From contig NW_004454179.1 of the NCBI RefSeq assembly GCF_000283155.1, positions 7,636,005-7,700,004 on the forward strand: DNA of 64,000 nt, read 5' to 3'. Source of the DNA: Ceratotherium simum simum. Its lineage: Eukaryota > Chordata > Mammalia > Perissodactyla > Rhinocerotidae. Made by a program: the position numbers and the translations under genes. The notes under the pieces were generated by a model. That model worked only from the letters and a program-made list of their open reading frames with translations, made no database searches and was not told the origin of the DNA. This document shows positions 1-15,425 of the stretch, in pieces; position 1 is the first letter of the stretch; each line of letters starts with the position of its first letter.

Positions 1-94
1 CTCTGAGGATTGCAGCTGGGTGGGGCTGGCCTCAGGCACAGGAGCACCCAATTGTTTCAGGCTTTGGAAGGTGGGGCAAACCCCCTATGTGGGT

Positions 95-3000
95 CTTTGA
101 GAAGCACAAGTCTAATGAGTAGTATTTCATGGTATGGCCATACCGCAGCTTGTTTAACTGTTTACCTGTTGAAGGACAGCTGGTTGTTTCCAGGTTTTGG
201 CTACTAAAAGCTGCTATGAGGGCCGGCCCCAAGGCATAGTGATTGGAGTTCAGCACACTCCTCTTCCGGGGCCTGGGTTCTCAGGTTTGGATCCCAGGCG
301 AGGACCTACACCACTCATCAGCCATGCTGTGGCAGTGACCCACATACAAAGTAGAGGAGGATTGGCATCGATGTTAGCTCAGGGACAATCTACCTCAAGC
401 AAAAGAAGAGGAAGATTGGCAACAGATGTTAGCTCAGGGCCAGTCTTCCTCAGCAAAGGAAGGAAAAAGAAAAAGCTGCTATGAACATTCAGGTTTTTGT
501 GTGACCATAAGTTTTCATTTTTCTGGGATAAATATACAATCGATGAGTAGTATGATGGTTGCATGTTTAGTTTTTTTAAGAAACTGACAAACTCTGTCCA
601 GAGTGGCTCTACCATTTTACATTTACATCCATGTAAATGTATGAGTGATCCAGTTTCTCTGCATCCTCACCCGCATTTGCTGTTGTGACTATTTTTTATT
701 TTAGCCATTCTGATAGGTGTGTAGTGACATCTCATTGTCGTTTTAATTTGCATTTCTCTGATGGCTAATGCTATTGAACACCTTATCATGTATTTATTTG
801 CCACTTATATATCTTCTTAGATGAAGTGTCTGTTTATGTCTCTGGCCCATTTTCTAATTGGATTGTTTGGTTTTTTACTGTTGAGCTTTAGACGTTTGTT
901 ACATCTTCTAGATGCTTGTCCTTTGTCAGATACGTGGTTTGTAAATATTTTCTCCCAGCCTGTCGCTTGTCTTTTGTAGAGCAAAAGTTTTTAATTTTGA
1001 TGAAGTCCAATTTATCAATACTTTCTATTATGTTTATGCTTTTGATGTCAAGTCTAAGAACTCTTTGCCAAGCACTAGATTGTGAAGATTTTTCTCCTAA
1101 AAGTTTTATAGTTTTGTGTTTTACAAGTCTGTGACCCATTTTGAGTTAATTTTTGTATAAAGTGTGAGACTTAGATCAAGGTTCTTTTTTTTCCTGCCTA
1201 TAGACATCCACTTGCCTCAGCACCATTTGTTGAAAAGATGATCTTTCCTCCATTGAATTGCTTTTGCACCTTTGTCAAAAATCAGTTGGGCGTATTTGTG
1301 TGGGTCTATTTCTGGGTTCTCTATTCTTTCCATTGATCTATCCCTTTGCAATACCACATAGACTTGATTAATGTGGGTATATAATAAATCTGAAAATCAG
1401 ATAGACTGATTCTTCCTACTAGGTTCTTTTATTTTTCAAAATTGTTTTAGCTTGTCTAATTCCTTTGCCTTTCCGTACAAATTTTAGAATAATCTTGTCT
1501 ATATCTATAAATACTCTTGCTGAGATTTTAATAGGAATTGTGTTACACCTGTATACCAATTTGGAGACAGTTGACATTTTTACTCTGTGGTCTTCAAATC
1601 CTTGAATATGGTATGTCTCTCCATTTATGTAGACCTTCCTTGATTTATGTCAGCAGCATTTTGTAGTTTATGGCAAACAAGTCCTGTAAAAGTTTTGAGA
1701 GGTTTACACCTAAGTGGCTCATATTTTTTGAGTGATTATAAATGGTATTATATTTTTTATTTCACCATTCATGTGTTCATTGCTGGTATAAAGAAACATA
1801 ATTGATTTTTGCATGTTTATTTGGTACCTTATCACTTTCTTGAACTCACTCATTAGTTCTAAGAGTTGTTCTGTAGATTCCCAAGAATTTTCTACATAGT
1901 CAATCATATAATCTACAAACAGGGAAAGTTTCATTTCTTCTTTTCTGATCTGTATGCCTTTTGTTTCCTTTTCTTGCCTTATTGCACTGCCTAGAACTTC
2001 CTGCACTATGTTGAATAAGAGTGGCCTTGTTTTTGATCTTAAGGGAAAGTATTCAGTCTTTCACCATGAAGTATATTGTCAGCTGTAGGTTTCTGCAGAT
2101 ACTCGTTATCAAGTTGAGGAGGTTCCCCTCTATTCCTAGTTTTCAGAGAGTTTTTTAAAAATCATGAATGGGTGTCGAATATTGTCAAACGCTTTTCTGC
2201 ATCGATTGATATGATTAGGTGATTTTTTTTCCTCTTTAGCCTGTTAATATGGTGGATTACATTGATTACTTTTCAAATATTGAGCCAGACTTACTTCCCT
2301 GGACTAAACCCCACTTGGTCGTGGTGTATAATTCTTTTTATATATTGCTGAATTCCATTTGCTAGTATTTTGTAAAGGATTTTTCTGTCTATATTCATGA
2401 AGGATATTGGTATGTAGTTTTCTCTTTTTTTGTACTGCCTTTGTCTGATTTTGGTATCGGGGTAAAAACAGCTTTATAAATTGATTGGGAAATTTTCCCT
2501 CCTCTTCTGTTTTCTGGATGAGACTGTGTAGAATTGGTGTTAAATCTTTTTTAAACATTTTTTAGACTTCTCCAGTGAAACCATCTGGGCCTGGAGATTT
2601 CTTTTTTGGGAGTTAAACAAAAATTACAGCTCTGCACTCGGCCTCTCCTGACACCTGCCTGGCTGGAAGGGGTGGAAGTGCCTCCTTACTGCTCCGCATG
2701 TGGCCTCCAGTGATATCACCACAGTGTGTGGCCAGGGAGGGGGGATGGCCTCCTTAAGGGTGGGCAGTGGTGAAAGTTCTGACTCTTCTCACTAGGCCTC
2801 TTCTGAGAGCAGCCCTCGTGGATGGGGAGGGGCACTCTTTACTGCTGAGTGTGGGGTAGAAGTTCTGGCTCCCAATTCAGCCTTTGCTGGCCTGGGTGGG
2901 GCTGGGCCACAGTGTTTTCTGTGTGGTTTGGCTGGAGTAGAGGGATTATTGTCTAAAAGTTTTCCATCTCACTAAGCTGCCACTCTCCCGGTCCTTGGCT

Positions 3001-3240
3001 AGAGAGAACACGCTTTTGTTGTCCGTGCCCACTGGCACTCCAGGGCTGCCAGCTCCCTCAGCGCCAGGCCTGGGCCAGGGAACTCACCACTTGTTGTTCC
3101 TTTGGGTCCCCAGGTCCCTAGTCCATCTTCCTTCTCTACCTTTCAGACTCTTATGTTTGTTTTTATATAATGTCCAGGGATTTTTAGTTGTACTTTTTGG
3201 GAGGAACAGGGAAAAGTACATCTAGTCCATCTTCCCGGAA
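95..3240 (-). mobile_element. L1 retrotransposon, antisense, internally deleted; interrupted by an ERE
   Basis: On the plus strand, about 95-2615 reads as the complement of an L1 3' end and ORF2. Landmarks are the CTGCTATGAACATTCAGG, CTCATTGTCGTTTTAATTTG and CTTTGTCAGATACGTGG segments and a GAAACCATCTGGGCCTGGAG end. From about 2615 to 3240 the sequence is GC-rich and ends, read on the minus strand from 3240, CTTCCGGGAAGATGGACTAG, which resembles an L1 5' start. ORF1 and the endonuclease part are missing. Numerous stops; not coding-competent. Confidence 0.75.
220..470 (+). mobile_element. ERE SINE inserted in the L1
   Basis: GGCCGGCCCC head, two GATGTTAGCTCAGGG modules and an A-rich tail. Exact 14-bp target duplication AAAAGCTGCTATGA at 206-219 and 471-484. 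Confidence 0.93.
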
Positions 3241-3358
3241 GTAGAAGCTCTAAGTAGTTTTCTAAATGGTGATTTTTCTTTCCCAGAACATAAAGTTGGA
3301 AAAAACATTGAAAAATTTAAAAATAGGTATATTAAAACTCACAGTGTTCTTTTAGTTT

Positions 3359-3382
3359 TAAATATATATATATATATATTTT
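3359..3382. repeat. (TA)n microsatellite with T-run
   Basis: A short run of AT dinucleotides followed by eight or more T. Confidence 0.8.
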
Positions 3383-3832
3383 TTTTAGGTGATCTTTATA
3401 CTCTTGATTTTATTGATGAAAAACCAAGGCACTAACATGTCATGAACTCTATGAACACAGTTTCACGTTTAGAATATCTGATAACATACTTTATGTCTTA
3501 AATTTCAACAGGATACCATTCCTACATTATGTATACTTATTTAAAGCCTGGACCAGTATCATCCTGATTAATAATGGTATACATGCCACCATAGAGCAGA
3601 ACCAAATTAATTAACCTGTTATATACTGTTAAATTTTTATGTTTCTAATTTGTGGTTATCAAAAATAATGTGTTCAACATCCTTGTACATCCATTTTTTG
3701 TATTTCTATAGATATTTAATTAATATAAATTCCTAAGAGTAGAATTTGGGGTAAAACAATGAGATTTTTAGTAAGTGCTTATATGCCAGACCATGCAATC
3801 TTAGTATTTGGTGTGGTAAAAAGACTCAAATG

Positions 3833-4115
3833 TGGGGCCGGCCCAGCGGCGCAAGCAGTTAAGTGCGCACGCTGTGCTGCGGCGGCCCAGGGTCTGCCGG
3901 TTCAGATCCTGGGCGGGCACTGACGCACTGCTTGTCAGGCCACGTTGTGGCGGCGTCCCATACAAAGTGGAGGAAGATGGGCACGGATGTTAGCCCAGGG
4001 CCAGTCTTCCTCGGCCAAAAGAGGAGGATTGGCAGATGTTAGCTCAGGGCCAATCTTCCTCACAAAAATAAATAAATAAATAAAAGGTAGTCGGTAAACC
4101 CTTTTAAAAAAAAAA
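3833..4115 (+). mobile_element. ERE SINE (HOGA1 intron)
   Basis: GGGGCCGGCCCAGCGG head, TTAGCCCAGGGCCAGTCTTC modules and an (AAAT)n tail. Target duplication AAAAAGACTCAAATG at 3818-3832 and 4116-4130. Confidence 0.93.
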
Positions 4116-4339
4116 AAAAAGACTCAAATGACATAGTTGCTACTATTATGTTCCCTCTAGTAAGTAAGTAAACCCTAAATAGGAATAAATGCATCAAAGG
4201 CCACTTGTGACATAGTCAATGATAAGTAACGTGACTTGGGATTTTATAAGGCAGTGATGTCATTCTGACTGTAGCCACAATTGTCAGGTTATGATCAAAC
4301 TATGCTAACCTGTGAAAGCACTGAGATGGTAAGGAATTT

Positions 4340-4515
4340 ATGTTGTAAATTTTTACCTTACATTTTTTTTGTTGATGTTTTAATAGTTTATAACATTGTG
4401 AAATTTTGGGTTGTACATGCTTGTTTGTCCATCACCATATATATGTCTCCCTTCACCCCTTGTGCCCACCCCCCACGCCCATTGCCCCTTAAATATTTTA
4501 TCTATGCCAAAAACA
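4340..4515 (-). mobile_element. L1 3'-end fragment, antisense
   Basis: GTTGATGTTTTAATAGTTTA through a TCCATCACCATATATATGTC stretch and a C-rich tract matches the complement of an L1 3' untranslated end. Confidence 0.55.
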
Positions 4516-6686
4516 TAATTTATTGCAGTTTTACTTCCCAGGCTTGAATGGAAGCAAACTCATCAAAATAATTTTTTTTTCCAAATCTACTGCTAGAAAA
4601 AAATTAACCATTAACAATACACAAAACGTGTATAGAGGGGAACACGTGTGCTTTGCCTCAGGCTACAATATGGTAGGGCATGGCTCTGTTGGAGCCTCTC
4701 TTTATGTAAAACTTTGATACTTTATCATGGATTTTTTTTTTTTGCATTGATTTTGATGTTTAAAAAAATATTGCATTAAATATTTATCTTGATGACTGAG
4801 ATTATTGACATCTGCTTAAGTTTTGCATCCGAGGCGATAGTCCCAACTGAGCTAGGCAATGTTTTGTTTGAGTAAAGTGGTGGTCAGCCTCTGGATATCT
4901 TTACCTCAAAGGGGCAGATTAACTCAGATTTAGAGAAAGGACAACTAAAGAGGCAGCATGAGTCTTCCTGGATATGAAGGTTCTCCTGGGATAGGATGCT
5001 CTATAAATAGGATGTAAGAACTGCAGAAATGAGGGTCCTTCAGCTGAGCCCCACCAGGGCACAGGCTGTACTGGACATAGCGGACATTCCATTGGGGTGG
5101 GACCTCTGCTCTCCCACTCCCATCCAGCTGTGAGAGAGAAGGTTCCAGAACCTGCATACCACCAGGACAGGAAAAGCAGGAGCTTCCAGGGCTCTTGGGG
5201 ACTGTTCTAAGAGTGGTATCTTTCTCATCTGATTCTTGTGACAGAGGTAGGTGTTATCACCTCATTTTACAGACTAAGCAGCTTAGGCTGCCCCTTGGGG
5301 ACAGAGGATTCTTGCTGCCATCCTAGCTCTCTGCATGCCATCCTACCTTACCCATCACTCTGTGCCTCTCCTGTGCCCGCTCTGGGCACACACTCAAGAA
5401 TGCCTGGAACACCTCTTGCTGCCTGGGCTGCAGGCTCAGCCACCCCAAGAGCAGCTTGATGTCACCCTATTGCCCTGCCCTGCGAACACAATGTGCTTCC
5501 TCCATTCCTGCCCCGGCTATATTTAGCACTTTCCATGGTCTTTACCACCAAAATATTCAACCCTTTCTCAGGTCTGAAGGGGGGCAAATCAGAGATCTTC
5601 AGAGACGTGTGGTGGGAGGAAGCTTTTCTCTAGCTACTTCTTATTTCCATCCTCACCCCTAGGTCTTTCCCACCCTACTCAGGTTTTTGTTGAAATGCCC
5701 AGGTTATTAGAACATCACAGCTGGGCCAGGCCTGGGAGGAGGCTTGCTGAAGGCTACAGGCCTCTCGTGGTGAATAGTTATTAGTCGACCATTCATCAGT
5801 GGTTCCCAAATTTTTATCCCAACCTTTTTTATTATTTTTACCTTCATGAAGCCCATACTTCTAAGCTTTTACCTTCCCTCCAAATAAAACTTTATTAAGT
5901 AATAATTAATTTCCTAGTTTTTAGGTAGTCAAAGATTCATCTAACACTTCTGATCAGCATGAAATAACCAGTTGCTATGCTAACAGCAGAGAAACTTGGT
6001 GTTTCATTTTCTGTAAAACTCCATGCGTGATTTTAAATTATGACAATAGCTCTAGGTTCCCCATTACAATGGAAAAGACTTTAGAGATCATGTTGTCCAG
6101 GCCCCTCATTTTTCAGGCAGAAAACTTGCTCAGAGATAATAAGTTAATGATACAAGTTTACACAGTGAAACTTCTTTGGACAAGGAGGCATTGTTTTTCC
6201 CATGGGAGCATTTAGAGTTGGGGTCAGGGAAGAGCGAGGTGGGGGGTGGGGCACTGCAGGGGCTGTAGAGTTCTAGCTGTGCTTATATTCCCAGGCCTGC
6301 TGTGCCGGGGTCAGGTTCTGGGGAACTGGGCTGCAGACTGGTGATGCTCCAGCGCCCAGCCCCGCAGCATTGCTCCTTCTCCCATCCGAGCTTAAAGACT
6401 GAATGCCACTCTCCTCCCTAAGGGGTTGGATTTTTCTCCTAAAACCAAAGGAGGTGCCTTCCTTCCTTAATCTGCGGTTTTGGCATTGTGTTCTTTACTG
6501 CTGACCTGCCTTCTGGTCTCTCAATCTGGATTCCCAATCTACCCTGCATGTCAGAGATTTGGTAGTTATTTTCACGGTCCAGGAGGGTGGAGGATCCCTA
6601 ACTTTCCGAAAGTGACACATGTCTGGGTCCCAGATATGTATGTGCAGGGGAGTCTCCAGTCTCTTCTAACAGGCCCTGCTTCCCAG
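4516..6686. other. HOGA1 last intron, remaining part
   Basis: Mostly unique intronic sequence with weak MIR-like traces (about 5230-5290). No further HOGA1 exon was found between 1 and 6686, so the preceding exon lies upstream of the window. Confidence 0.7.
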
Positions 6687-6836
6687 GTGACCCGGCGCTT
6701 CGGGATCCCGGGGCTGAAGAAAACCATGGACTGGTTTGGCTACTACGGAGGCCCCTGCCGTGCCCCCTTGCAGGAGCTGAGCCCTGCTGAGGAAGAGGCC
6801 CTGCGCATGGATTTCACCAGCAATGGCTGGCTCTGA
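6687..6836 (+). CDS. HOGA1: HOGA1 last coding exon (4-hydroxy-2-oxoglutarate aldolase, mitochondrial), C-terminal 49 residues
   Basis: This exon encodes the C-terminus of the mitochondrial aldolase that splits 4-hydroxy-2-oxoglutarate into pyruvate and glyoxylate, the last step of hydroxyproline breakdown. Loss in people causes primary hyperoxaluria type 3. The exon starts after a pyrimidine-rich acceptor ending TTCCCAG at 6686. It reads [20 protein letters not shown], continues through a [11 protein letters not shown] segment and ends N-G-W-L with TGA at 6834-6836. I recognise it as the end of the dihydrodipicolinate-synthase-like HOGA1 family (about 327 residues in human). The catalytic lysine and the TIM barrel lie in upstream exons outside the window. 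The reading frame stays open upstream of the acceptor to 6480, but that part is intronic. The MORN4 neighbour downstream, in tail-to-tail orientation, matches human gene order. Confidence 0.93.
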   Translation: MTRRFGIPGLKKTMDWFGYYGGPCRAPLQELSPAEEEALRMDFTSNGWL

Positions 6837-7650
6837 GGGCAAGGAGGGACATGCCCTGCCCTTGTTGGAGCTGAGCCCATCTCAGCTCCTGCCTTGCACC
6901 TGCAGCCTGAAGAGGAACATGGGGGACGAGGGTTTGAGGCTCCTTTTCCTCCTTCAGTCTCCAGGTAGCCTTTCACCAGGCACTGCCATGCACACCCATT
7001 TCCTGTTCTCACAGTCCCATGACTTCTCGCATTTTTGTATACTAAACTCTGGGTCTCTAGAGACCTTTAGTCTGGGAAGGAGCAATTGCTTGTCTCTCTA
7101 CCATGCTTTCCTTTGCCCCAAGACATGTGAGCCAGAGCGGAAGGGCAGGGGGCAGCTGGGCGCAGTAAGGCCGGGTGTTTTACTGAAGGGAAGACTGCTT
7201 AGACTTGGGGATACAAACCTGAGTCTAGTGTGATGCAGCAGAAGCCAGGGCTATTCCTGAGAACTCAAGTTCTCACTCCTTTCAGGGGAAGTGGTAGGTT
7301 AGGAAACCTGATCAGAAAAGTGTCACTGGTCTTTGAAAGGCTCCCAAGCTGTATTCCAGCCACAGTGCCCTTTCCTAAATCCATTTTGATTGATCTCATA
7401 TTCTTGTCTCTAACCTGATCTCAACCATCAAGTGCATGGAGACAGCCCAGTAGCTTGCCAGAATTGGTAAATAACGACACCTGGTGGATAAATGTTACAT
7501 TCTAGAAGACTATTCTAGCCAACCCAGGTCTGAAACATTAGGGAAGCAGACTTGGCCTGAGACAGGACTACTTTCTTGCCTATAGGCACTCTGCTTTTAT
7601 TATTAAAAATAACTACTTTGTTATTGCAATAAAGTTTAATAAGTAAAACT
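6837..7650 (+). other. HOGA1: HOGA1 3' untranslated region (end inferred)
   Basis: Sequence after the HOGA1 stop runs without an obvious repeat to the first canonical AATAAA at 7628-7633, which is followed by a GT-containing stretch (CTAGTGTGGCTATG). The 3' end is inferred from that signal and not observed. Confidence 0.6.
7628..7633 (+). terminator. Poly(A) signal AATAAA, probable HOGA1 3' end
   Basis: Canonical hexamer about 790 bases after the HOGA1 stop codon. It is the first AATAAA on this strand after the stop. Confidence 0.6.
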
Positions 7651-8214
7651 AGTGTGGCTATGTACAGAATGACACTCCACTGCTATGCAGATCTTAGGTT
7701 TCCTGCCCACATGTCAAGAACCTTCCGAGAGACAATTTAGCTCTCAGGGTCTGCTTTTTCCCAGCTCTGACAGAGGCCCTAATAATACTGAGCAAGCACA
7801 GGTATTAGATTATCAGCAGCTTAGGGAAAGGCTTAGTGAAGTTTCTAGTGGGAAGGTAAGAGGCAGAAAGGTTCAACTGAGATATTTAGGAACAGTGCAT
7901 TAATCAAAAGGTTGCTTTCTCCAAAATGTTTCACATTATTCAGTGATATCTGATTAGTGGCAGAAAACCTGAGATGGACTTTCAAAAAATTACTCTGGTT
8001 AAAAAGAAAGGTAAACAGATTCTTATTTAGGGCAAAGGCTAGAGGAGAGAATACAAAAGATATCAATCTTCAACTGAAACTGGGCATCTGGCTGGCACTG
8101 AAGCATGGGGCTTTGCACCTGGGTTCTTCTCACAGGCAACTTCTGGAGGATCTGGACTCAGAGGAGAATCAGGTTTAGGGCTAGAACAGAAAGTCAGGGC
8201 TCGGGAACAGGCTA

Positions 8215-8420
8215 GTGTACTGGTGAAGTGCTCAGCCTCTGGGCTTAGACAGGCCTGGCTTTAAGTTCTTGGATCTGCCTCTTAGTGTCTAGGGACCTTT
8301 GGAAACTCCTTACCCACCCTGAGTCATCTGTAATACGGGGATAATAACGGTAACTTCCTCTCTGGGCTGTGTAAGATCACACATGTGAAGGGGTTGGCAT
8401 GGCAGGTAAAGGTTGCATAT
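8215..8420 (+). repeat. MIR SINE relic
   Basis: CTCAGCCTCTGGGCTTAGAC, then CTTACCCACCCTGAGTCATC and a GGGGATAATAACGGTAACTT stretch follow MIR order. Confidence 0.7.
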
Positions 8421-8673
8421 TAACTCAGCTGAGGACGTGTTACTCTACTCGGTGCAGAGAAGAGGAATCCCTGGCAGGAGTGGATATGCCTAAGGTAAGC
8501 CAGCAGGTGTGACGACGACTGGTCTCAGGACTTGGGCACTTGGATGCTCAGGGTGAGAGGAGTACAGTGGGAAGTGCTTTGGAACCAGAGAGATGGGATC
8601 AAATCCCACTTGGTTCTGCTGCTTACCAGTTTGGGCAACCTGAGCCCGTCTGAATTTTTTAAAAAATGCTCCT

Positions 8674-8922
8674 GGGGCCATGCCTGTGTGTAGTGGTTAA
8701 ATACGGCGTGCACTCCGCTTTGGCAGCCCGGGTCCACAGATTCAGATCCTGGGCGCGGACCTACACCACTCATCAGCCATGCTGTGGTGGCGACCCACAT
8801 ACAAAATAGAGGCAGATTGGCACAGATGTTAGCTCAGGGCTAATGTTCCTCAAGCAAAAAAAGGGGAAGATTAGTAAAGATGTTAGCTCAGGGCTAATCT
8901 TCCTCAGGAAAAAAAAAAAAAG
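8674..8922 (+). mobile_element. ERE SINE
   Basis: GGGGCCATGCCTGTGTG head (diverged), CGGACCTACACCACTCATCA, two GTTAGCTCAGGGCTAAT modules and an A tail. Flanked by imperfect AAAATGCTCCT / AAAAAGCTCCT copies. Confidence 0.9.
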
Positions 8923-9069
8923 CTCCTACCCTGCAGAAGTTTTGAGAATTAGATATTATGTAGTAAAATGTGCAGTGTCAGTTCCAAACCCCTACCTGTG
9001 ACTAACTTTTAGAAATGGGTTGATATTCATGAGGACTCAGAGTAAGAAAGTCAAGAAAACGAAGTATAG

Positions 9070-10279
9070 GCAGTTCTGGTGATTTGTTTATTCCTCATAA
9101 AGACTTGTTTCTACAGTACAATTCAGAGAATAAACAGAGGCACACAGCTATGATTTCCACCACAATCTGCTGTTGAGGAGACACTCAGTGTGAGGACAAG
9201 GGGCTGGGGGGAGTGGCGTGTTTGGGTCACAGGGTAATGGAGGCCCCCGTGATGAACTGTGCAGGGATCCTATCGGTCAAGATCTGACCTAAGCCTGATG
9301 GAAGAGTTACAGTGAACCAAATGCAAAGACCCAAATGCTCTTTTAGTTCACTGCAGTCCTAGGATGGGTCCAATTCTATCTAAACCCCAAGGGTTGAGGT
9401 GGGTCTGACCTACTGGTCCACGGGGAAGGAGCTGTGTCAGCCCTAGCCATCCCCAAGGAGTCAGTTTACTCCATGACAGGGTCTGAAATGGCCCAGAGAT
9501 GTCTGCATTTTGCCCTGGAGTGAGGAATAAATACAAGTTATGAGACAACTGGTTACATCAGTTTCTTTCTTGACTATCCCAAAAAGGGATCCTGTCCCAC
9601 GTCTAAGGACGGAGAGAGGCATAAATGGGGCATAAATTATCTGCTGAAACTCAGGTGAGGAAGACAGCTTGTAAAGTCAAGGGAGAGGAGAAACAGCACT
9701 CTTACCAAACCCTTCACAGGGGGAATAAGCAGACACAAATACCAGTCTGGTCAGACAAAGTGGCAGGCCTGGAGCCATGATACCAACCAGCAGCGAAGGA
9801 GGGGCTCACATACAGAAAAGCTCTGGCCCTGACTCTCACGGACTGCTACACTGTGTAAGCCACCCTTATCTGTTTCCTTATTTCTCCAGGGTAGCACAAA
9901 GCACTCGCCCTAATTTGGGGTTAGGATCATCTGCCCCAAATATAAGCAGAATGAAGAGTTTCTGCATCACTTGGCAGGAAATGAAGTAGAAGGCGGCAGC
10001 AGGTCTGCCCTGGGTATCCAAGGTGTTAGGGACAGAGAGTCTGTACCAACAAGTGAGAGAAAGGGAAGACAGACTAGAAGCAAGTGTTGCAGGGCCTGGG
10101 CCAGAACCCTCAGGACTTCTCTATGACTGAACCCCTGATAGGCAGGCAATGGGCCCATCACAGGGCTTCTGCTCCGTGGTCCTTCTCATCTCCTCTCACG
10201 TCTGGGGCGTTTGCTCACCACCAGTGAATAACGGGGCATTTGCTCCACCCAATACCCGTGAGCTGTGCACACCGCCACA
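9070..10279 (-). other. MORN4: MORN4 3' untranslated region (end inferred)
   Basis: About 1.2 kb of largely unique sequence between the MORN4 stop and the first minus-strand AATAAA (complement of 9087-9092). The extent is inferred from that signal. Confidence 0.55.
9087..9092 (-). terminator. Poly(A) signal AATAAA on the minus strand, probable MORN4 3' end
   Basis: TTTATT on the plus strand reads AATAAA on the MORN4 strand, about 1.19 kb after the stop codon. Confidence 0.55.
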
Positions 10280-13246
<2,967 letters not shown>

Positions 13247-13410
13247 TTACAGAAGGATGAAAACTGCAGGAAACAAGCAGAGGAGAACCAGGGTCACAGC
13301 ATGGCTGGAGGAAGGCCTGTGAAGCAATTTTGTAGAGACATTCTAAAGGCTACCAGTCTGCTAAGTATATACTTCCTTGAGTACATTTAACAAAAACACC
13401 TACTTCTCCA

Positions 13411-13440
13411 ACCACCACCACCACCACCACCATCACCACC
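13411..13440. repeat. (ACC)n microsatellite
   Basis: Seven or more ACC units, then ATC and further ACC. Confidence 0.9.
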
Positions 13441-14289
13441 TCTGCCCAAGTAGTCTTATCCTCCTACTTCTCTTAAAAGTTCCAAGTTTCTATGACCTGG
13501 GATGGAAATTTAGGATTAATCTACAAATATTTACTTGATATCTACTATGTGCTTAGTTGATGTATAAAATATAGTTTCTTCCCTCAGTGAGTTTATAATC
13601 TAATTGATAAGACTAACAGTTGAAACACTGAGTAATATGAGAGAGAATATAATTAAGTGCCAAATTGGACGGCAGAGATTAACAGAGACAAGGGATGGGC
13701 AGAATTTAAAACAAACAGTGAAGAAAGCAGAGGGCAATTCCAGATGGAGAAAACATGGGGAATGAAAGCACAAAGAGCAACACAACATGGATGTTCATGG
13801 AAAAGCAGCCTGGTCTTACTAGAGCTGAAGGTTGATTTACGGAGTAATAGGAAATAAATTTGTCTAGGTGCACTCAGCCTAAATTTTAAATCTGAAAAGA
13901 ACCTCTCAGATTTAATCCAAACTCCCTCATTCTATAGACGGAGAAACAGAAGCCCAGAGAGGTTAAAAGCCAGTTGGTGACCGTGCTGTGACTAGTGCCC
14001 AGGGCTCCCCTGACTGCTGCTAGTTCTTCCCCTGTACTATGCCCTCTGCTTGTAATGTCAGGCTAGCTTAAGGAGACCTTTGAAAGCTAGGCCGAAGAGT
14101 TTATAATAGCTGATAAGGTGGGGAAAAGAGGAAGCCTCTGGGAGTTTGTGAACAGGGATGTAATATGAAAGCAGAGTTTAAGGAAAAGGAATATGGCAGC
14201 AGGAAGCAGGATGGGTTGGAGCAGCAAAAGCCTACAGCCAGAAAAGCTTGCAAGGCAGGAGACATGATAATTCAGTAGACTGTGAAAAC

Positions 14290-14735
14290 GAGCACAAATT
14301 ATTCTCCCTCTGTTCACGCCCTTGCAATGTGACATGGCAGATCCTCCATTAAGGGGTGGTTTATCTATTCTGCCGCCCATTGGATCTGGGTGGATGATAT
14401 GCTTTGGCTCACGGAACATTAGCGAAGGTAAGGTAGCAGAAGTTTGCAAAGCACTTGTACGCTGGGCTTGCCCTCTTGCTGCACTTGGAGCTGTTCTGCT
14501 CCCATGTGAACGAGCCCCGGCTGGTCTGCTGGATGATGAGAGACCATGTGGAGCAGCTGTCCCAGCTGACCACAGATGCATGGGTGAGCTCAGCCAAGAC
14601 CAGAAGAGCTGCCGTTCGGAACCCAGCCCCAAATTACTGACCCACAGAATCACAGACTTAAAGAAATGGCTATTGTTTCAAGCCACTATGATTTGGGGTA
14701 GTGTGTTATTACCTAGTAAAAGCTAGCTGATACAC
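14290..14735 (+). mobile_element. MaLR/MLT1-type LTR relic
   Basis: Ends CACAGAATCACAGACTTAAA, TTGTTTCAAGCCACTATGAT and TGTTATTACCTAGTAAAAGC, the typical 3' part of MLT1-like LTRs. The left border is approximate. Confidence 0.6.
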
Positions 14736-14952
14736 CCAAGTATGAGATCATAAGGGGCCTAACAGGGTAATGTGAGCAGAAGGAATGACTGTGACAGATA
14801 CATCACAGAGAAAAACAAGCAAACCACAACCCGATAGCATTTGGAGACTGGCTAGGCATGGCTTCACATGAGTCTAAAAGAATGTTTATATGCAAGAACA
14901 TCCTTTAAGAAAGGAGTTAAGTTACCCAAAATATCATTAAATATAAATAGAG

Positions 14953-15140
14953 GGTCAGCCCCCGTGGCCTAGTTGTTATGTTTGGCATGCTCTGCTTTGG
15001 TGGCCCAGGTCCCGGGTGCGGACCTATACCACTTGTCTATGAGTGGCCATGCTGTGATGGCGACTCACATACAAAATAGAGGAAGATTGGCAACAGATGT
15101 TAGCTCAGGGCGAATCTTCCTCAGGAAAAAAAAAAAAATT
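14953..15140 (+). mobile_element. ERE SINE, short copy
   Basis: GGTCAGCCCCCGTGGCC head, one GTTAGCTCAGGGCGAATC module and an A tail. Target duplication ATATAAATAGAG at 14941-14952 and 15147-15158. Confidence 0.9.
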
Positions 15141-15289
15141 ATATATATATAAATAGAGACAAATAGAATCATTTGACATATTAAAAAAATGCAATCCTTA
15201 TTTCTTTTTTAAAATTCCCTAGGTCTTTCTACTCACCCCTTCATCTTTTCCAGATCTAAACAATACAATGTTTTCTCAAGTGATTATGA

Positions 15290-15425
15290 CAATGCAGGGT
15301 CCCAGGCCCACACCCAGATCTAGTGAATCAGATTCTGTATGTTTAGAGCCCAGGAATCTGCAGTTTTAACAAGCACATCATTAGATTCTTACACATTTGA
15401 AAACTTGTGGACTACTGCTCAAATA
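15290..15425 (+). mobile_element. MER5-like hAT DNA transposon relic
   Basis: GATCTAGTGAATCAGATTCT, then AATCTGCAGTTTTAACAAGC and TTTGAAAACTTGTGGACTAC follow MER5 order. Confidence 0.6.

Larger units (their letters stand above)
7651..9069. other. Intergenic tail-to-tail gap between HOGA1 and MORN4
   Basis: Holds a MIR (8215-8420) and an ERE (8674-8922). No coding signal was found. Confidence 0.6.

Noticed and set aside
6480..6836. 118-codon frame starting with a signal-peptide-like [14 protein letters not shown] and running into HOGA1 exon 7
   Set aside because: The part before 6687 is intronic: a good acceptor precedes 6687 and homology to HOGA1 begins only there. The open intronic stretch is most likely chance.
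14087..14653. 188-codon minus-strand frame
   Set aside because: Overlaps an MLT1-like LTR. No domain, no homology recognised and no splice-supported context.
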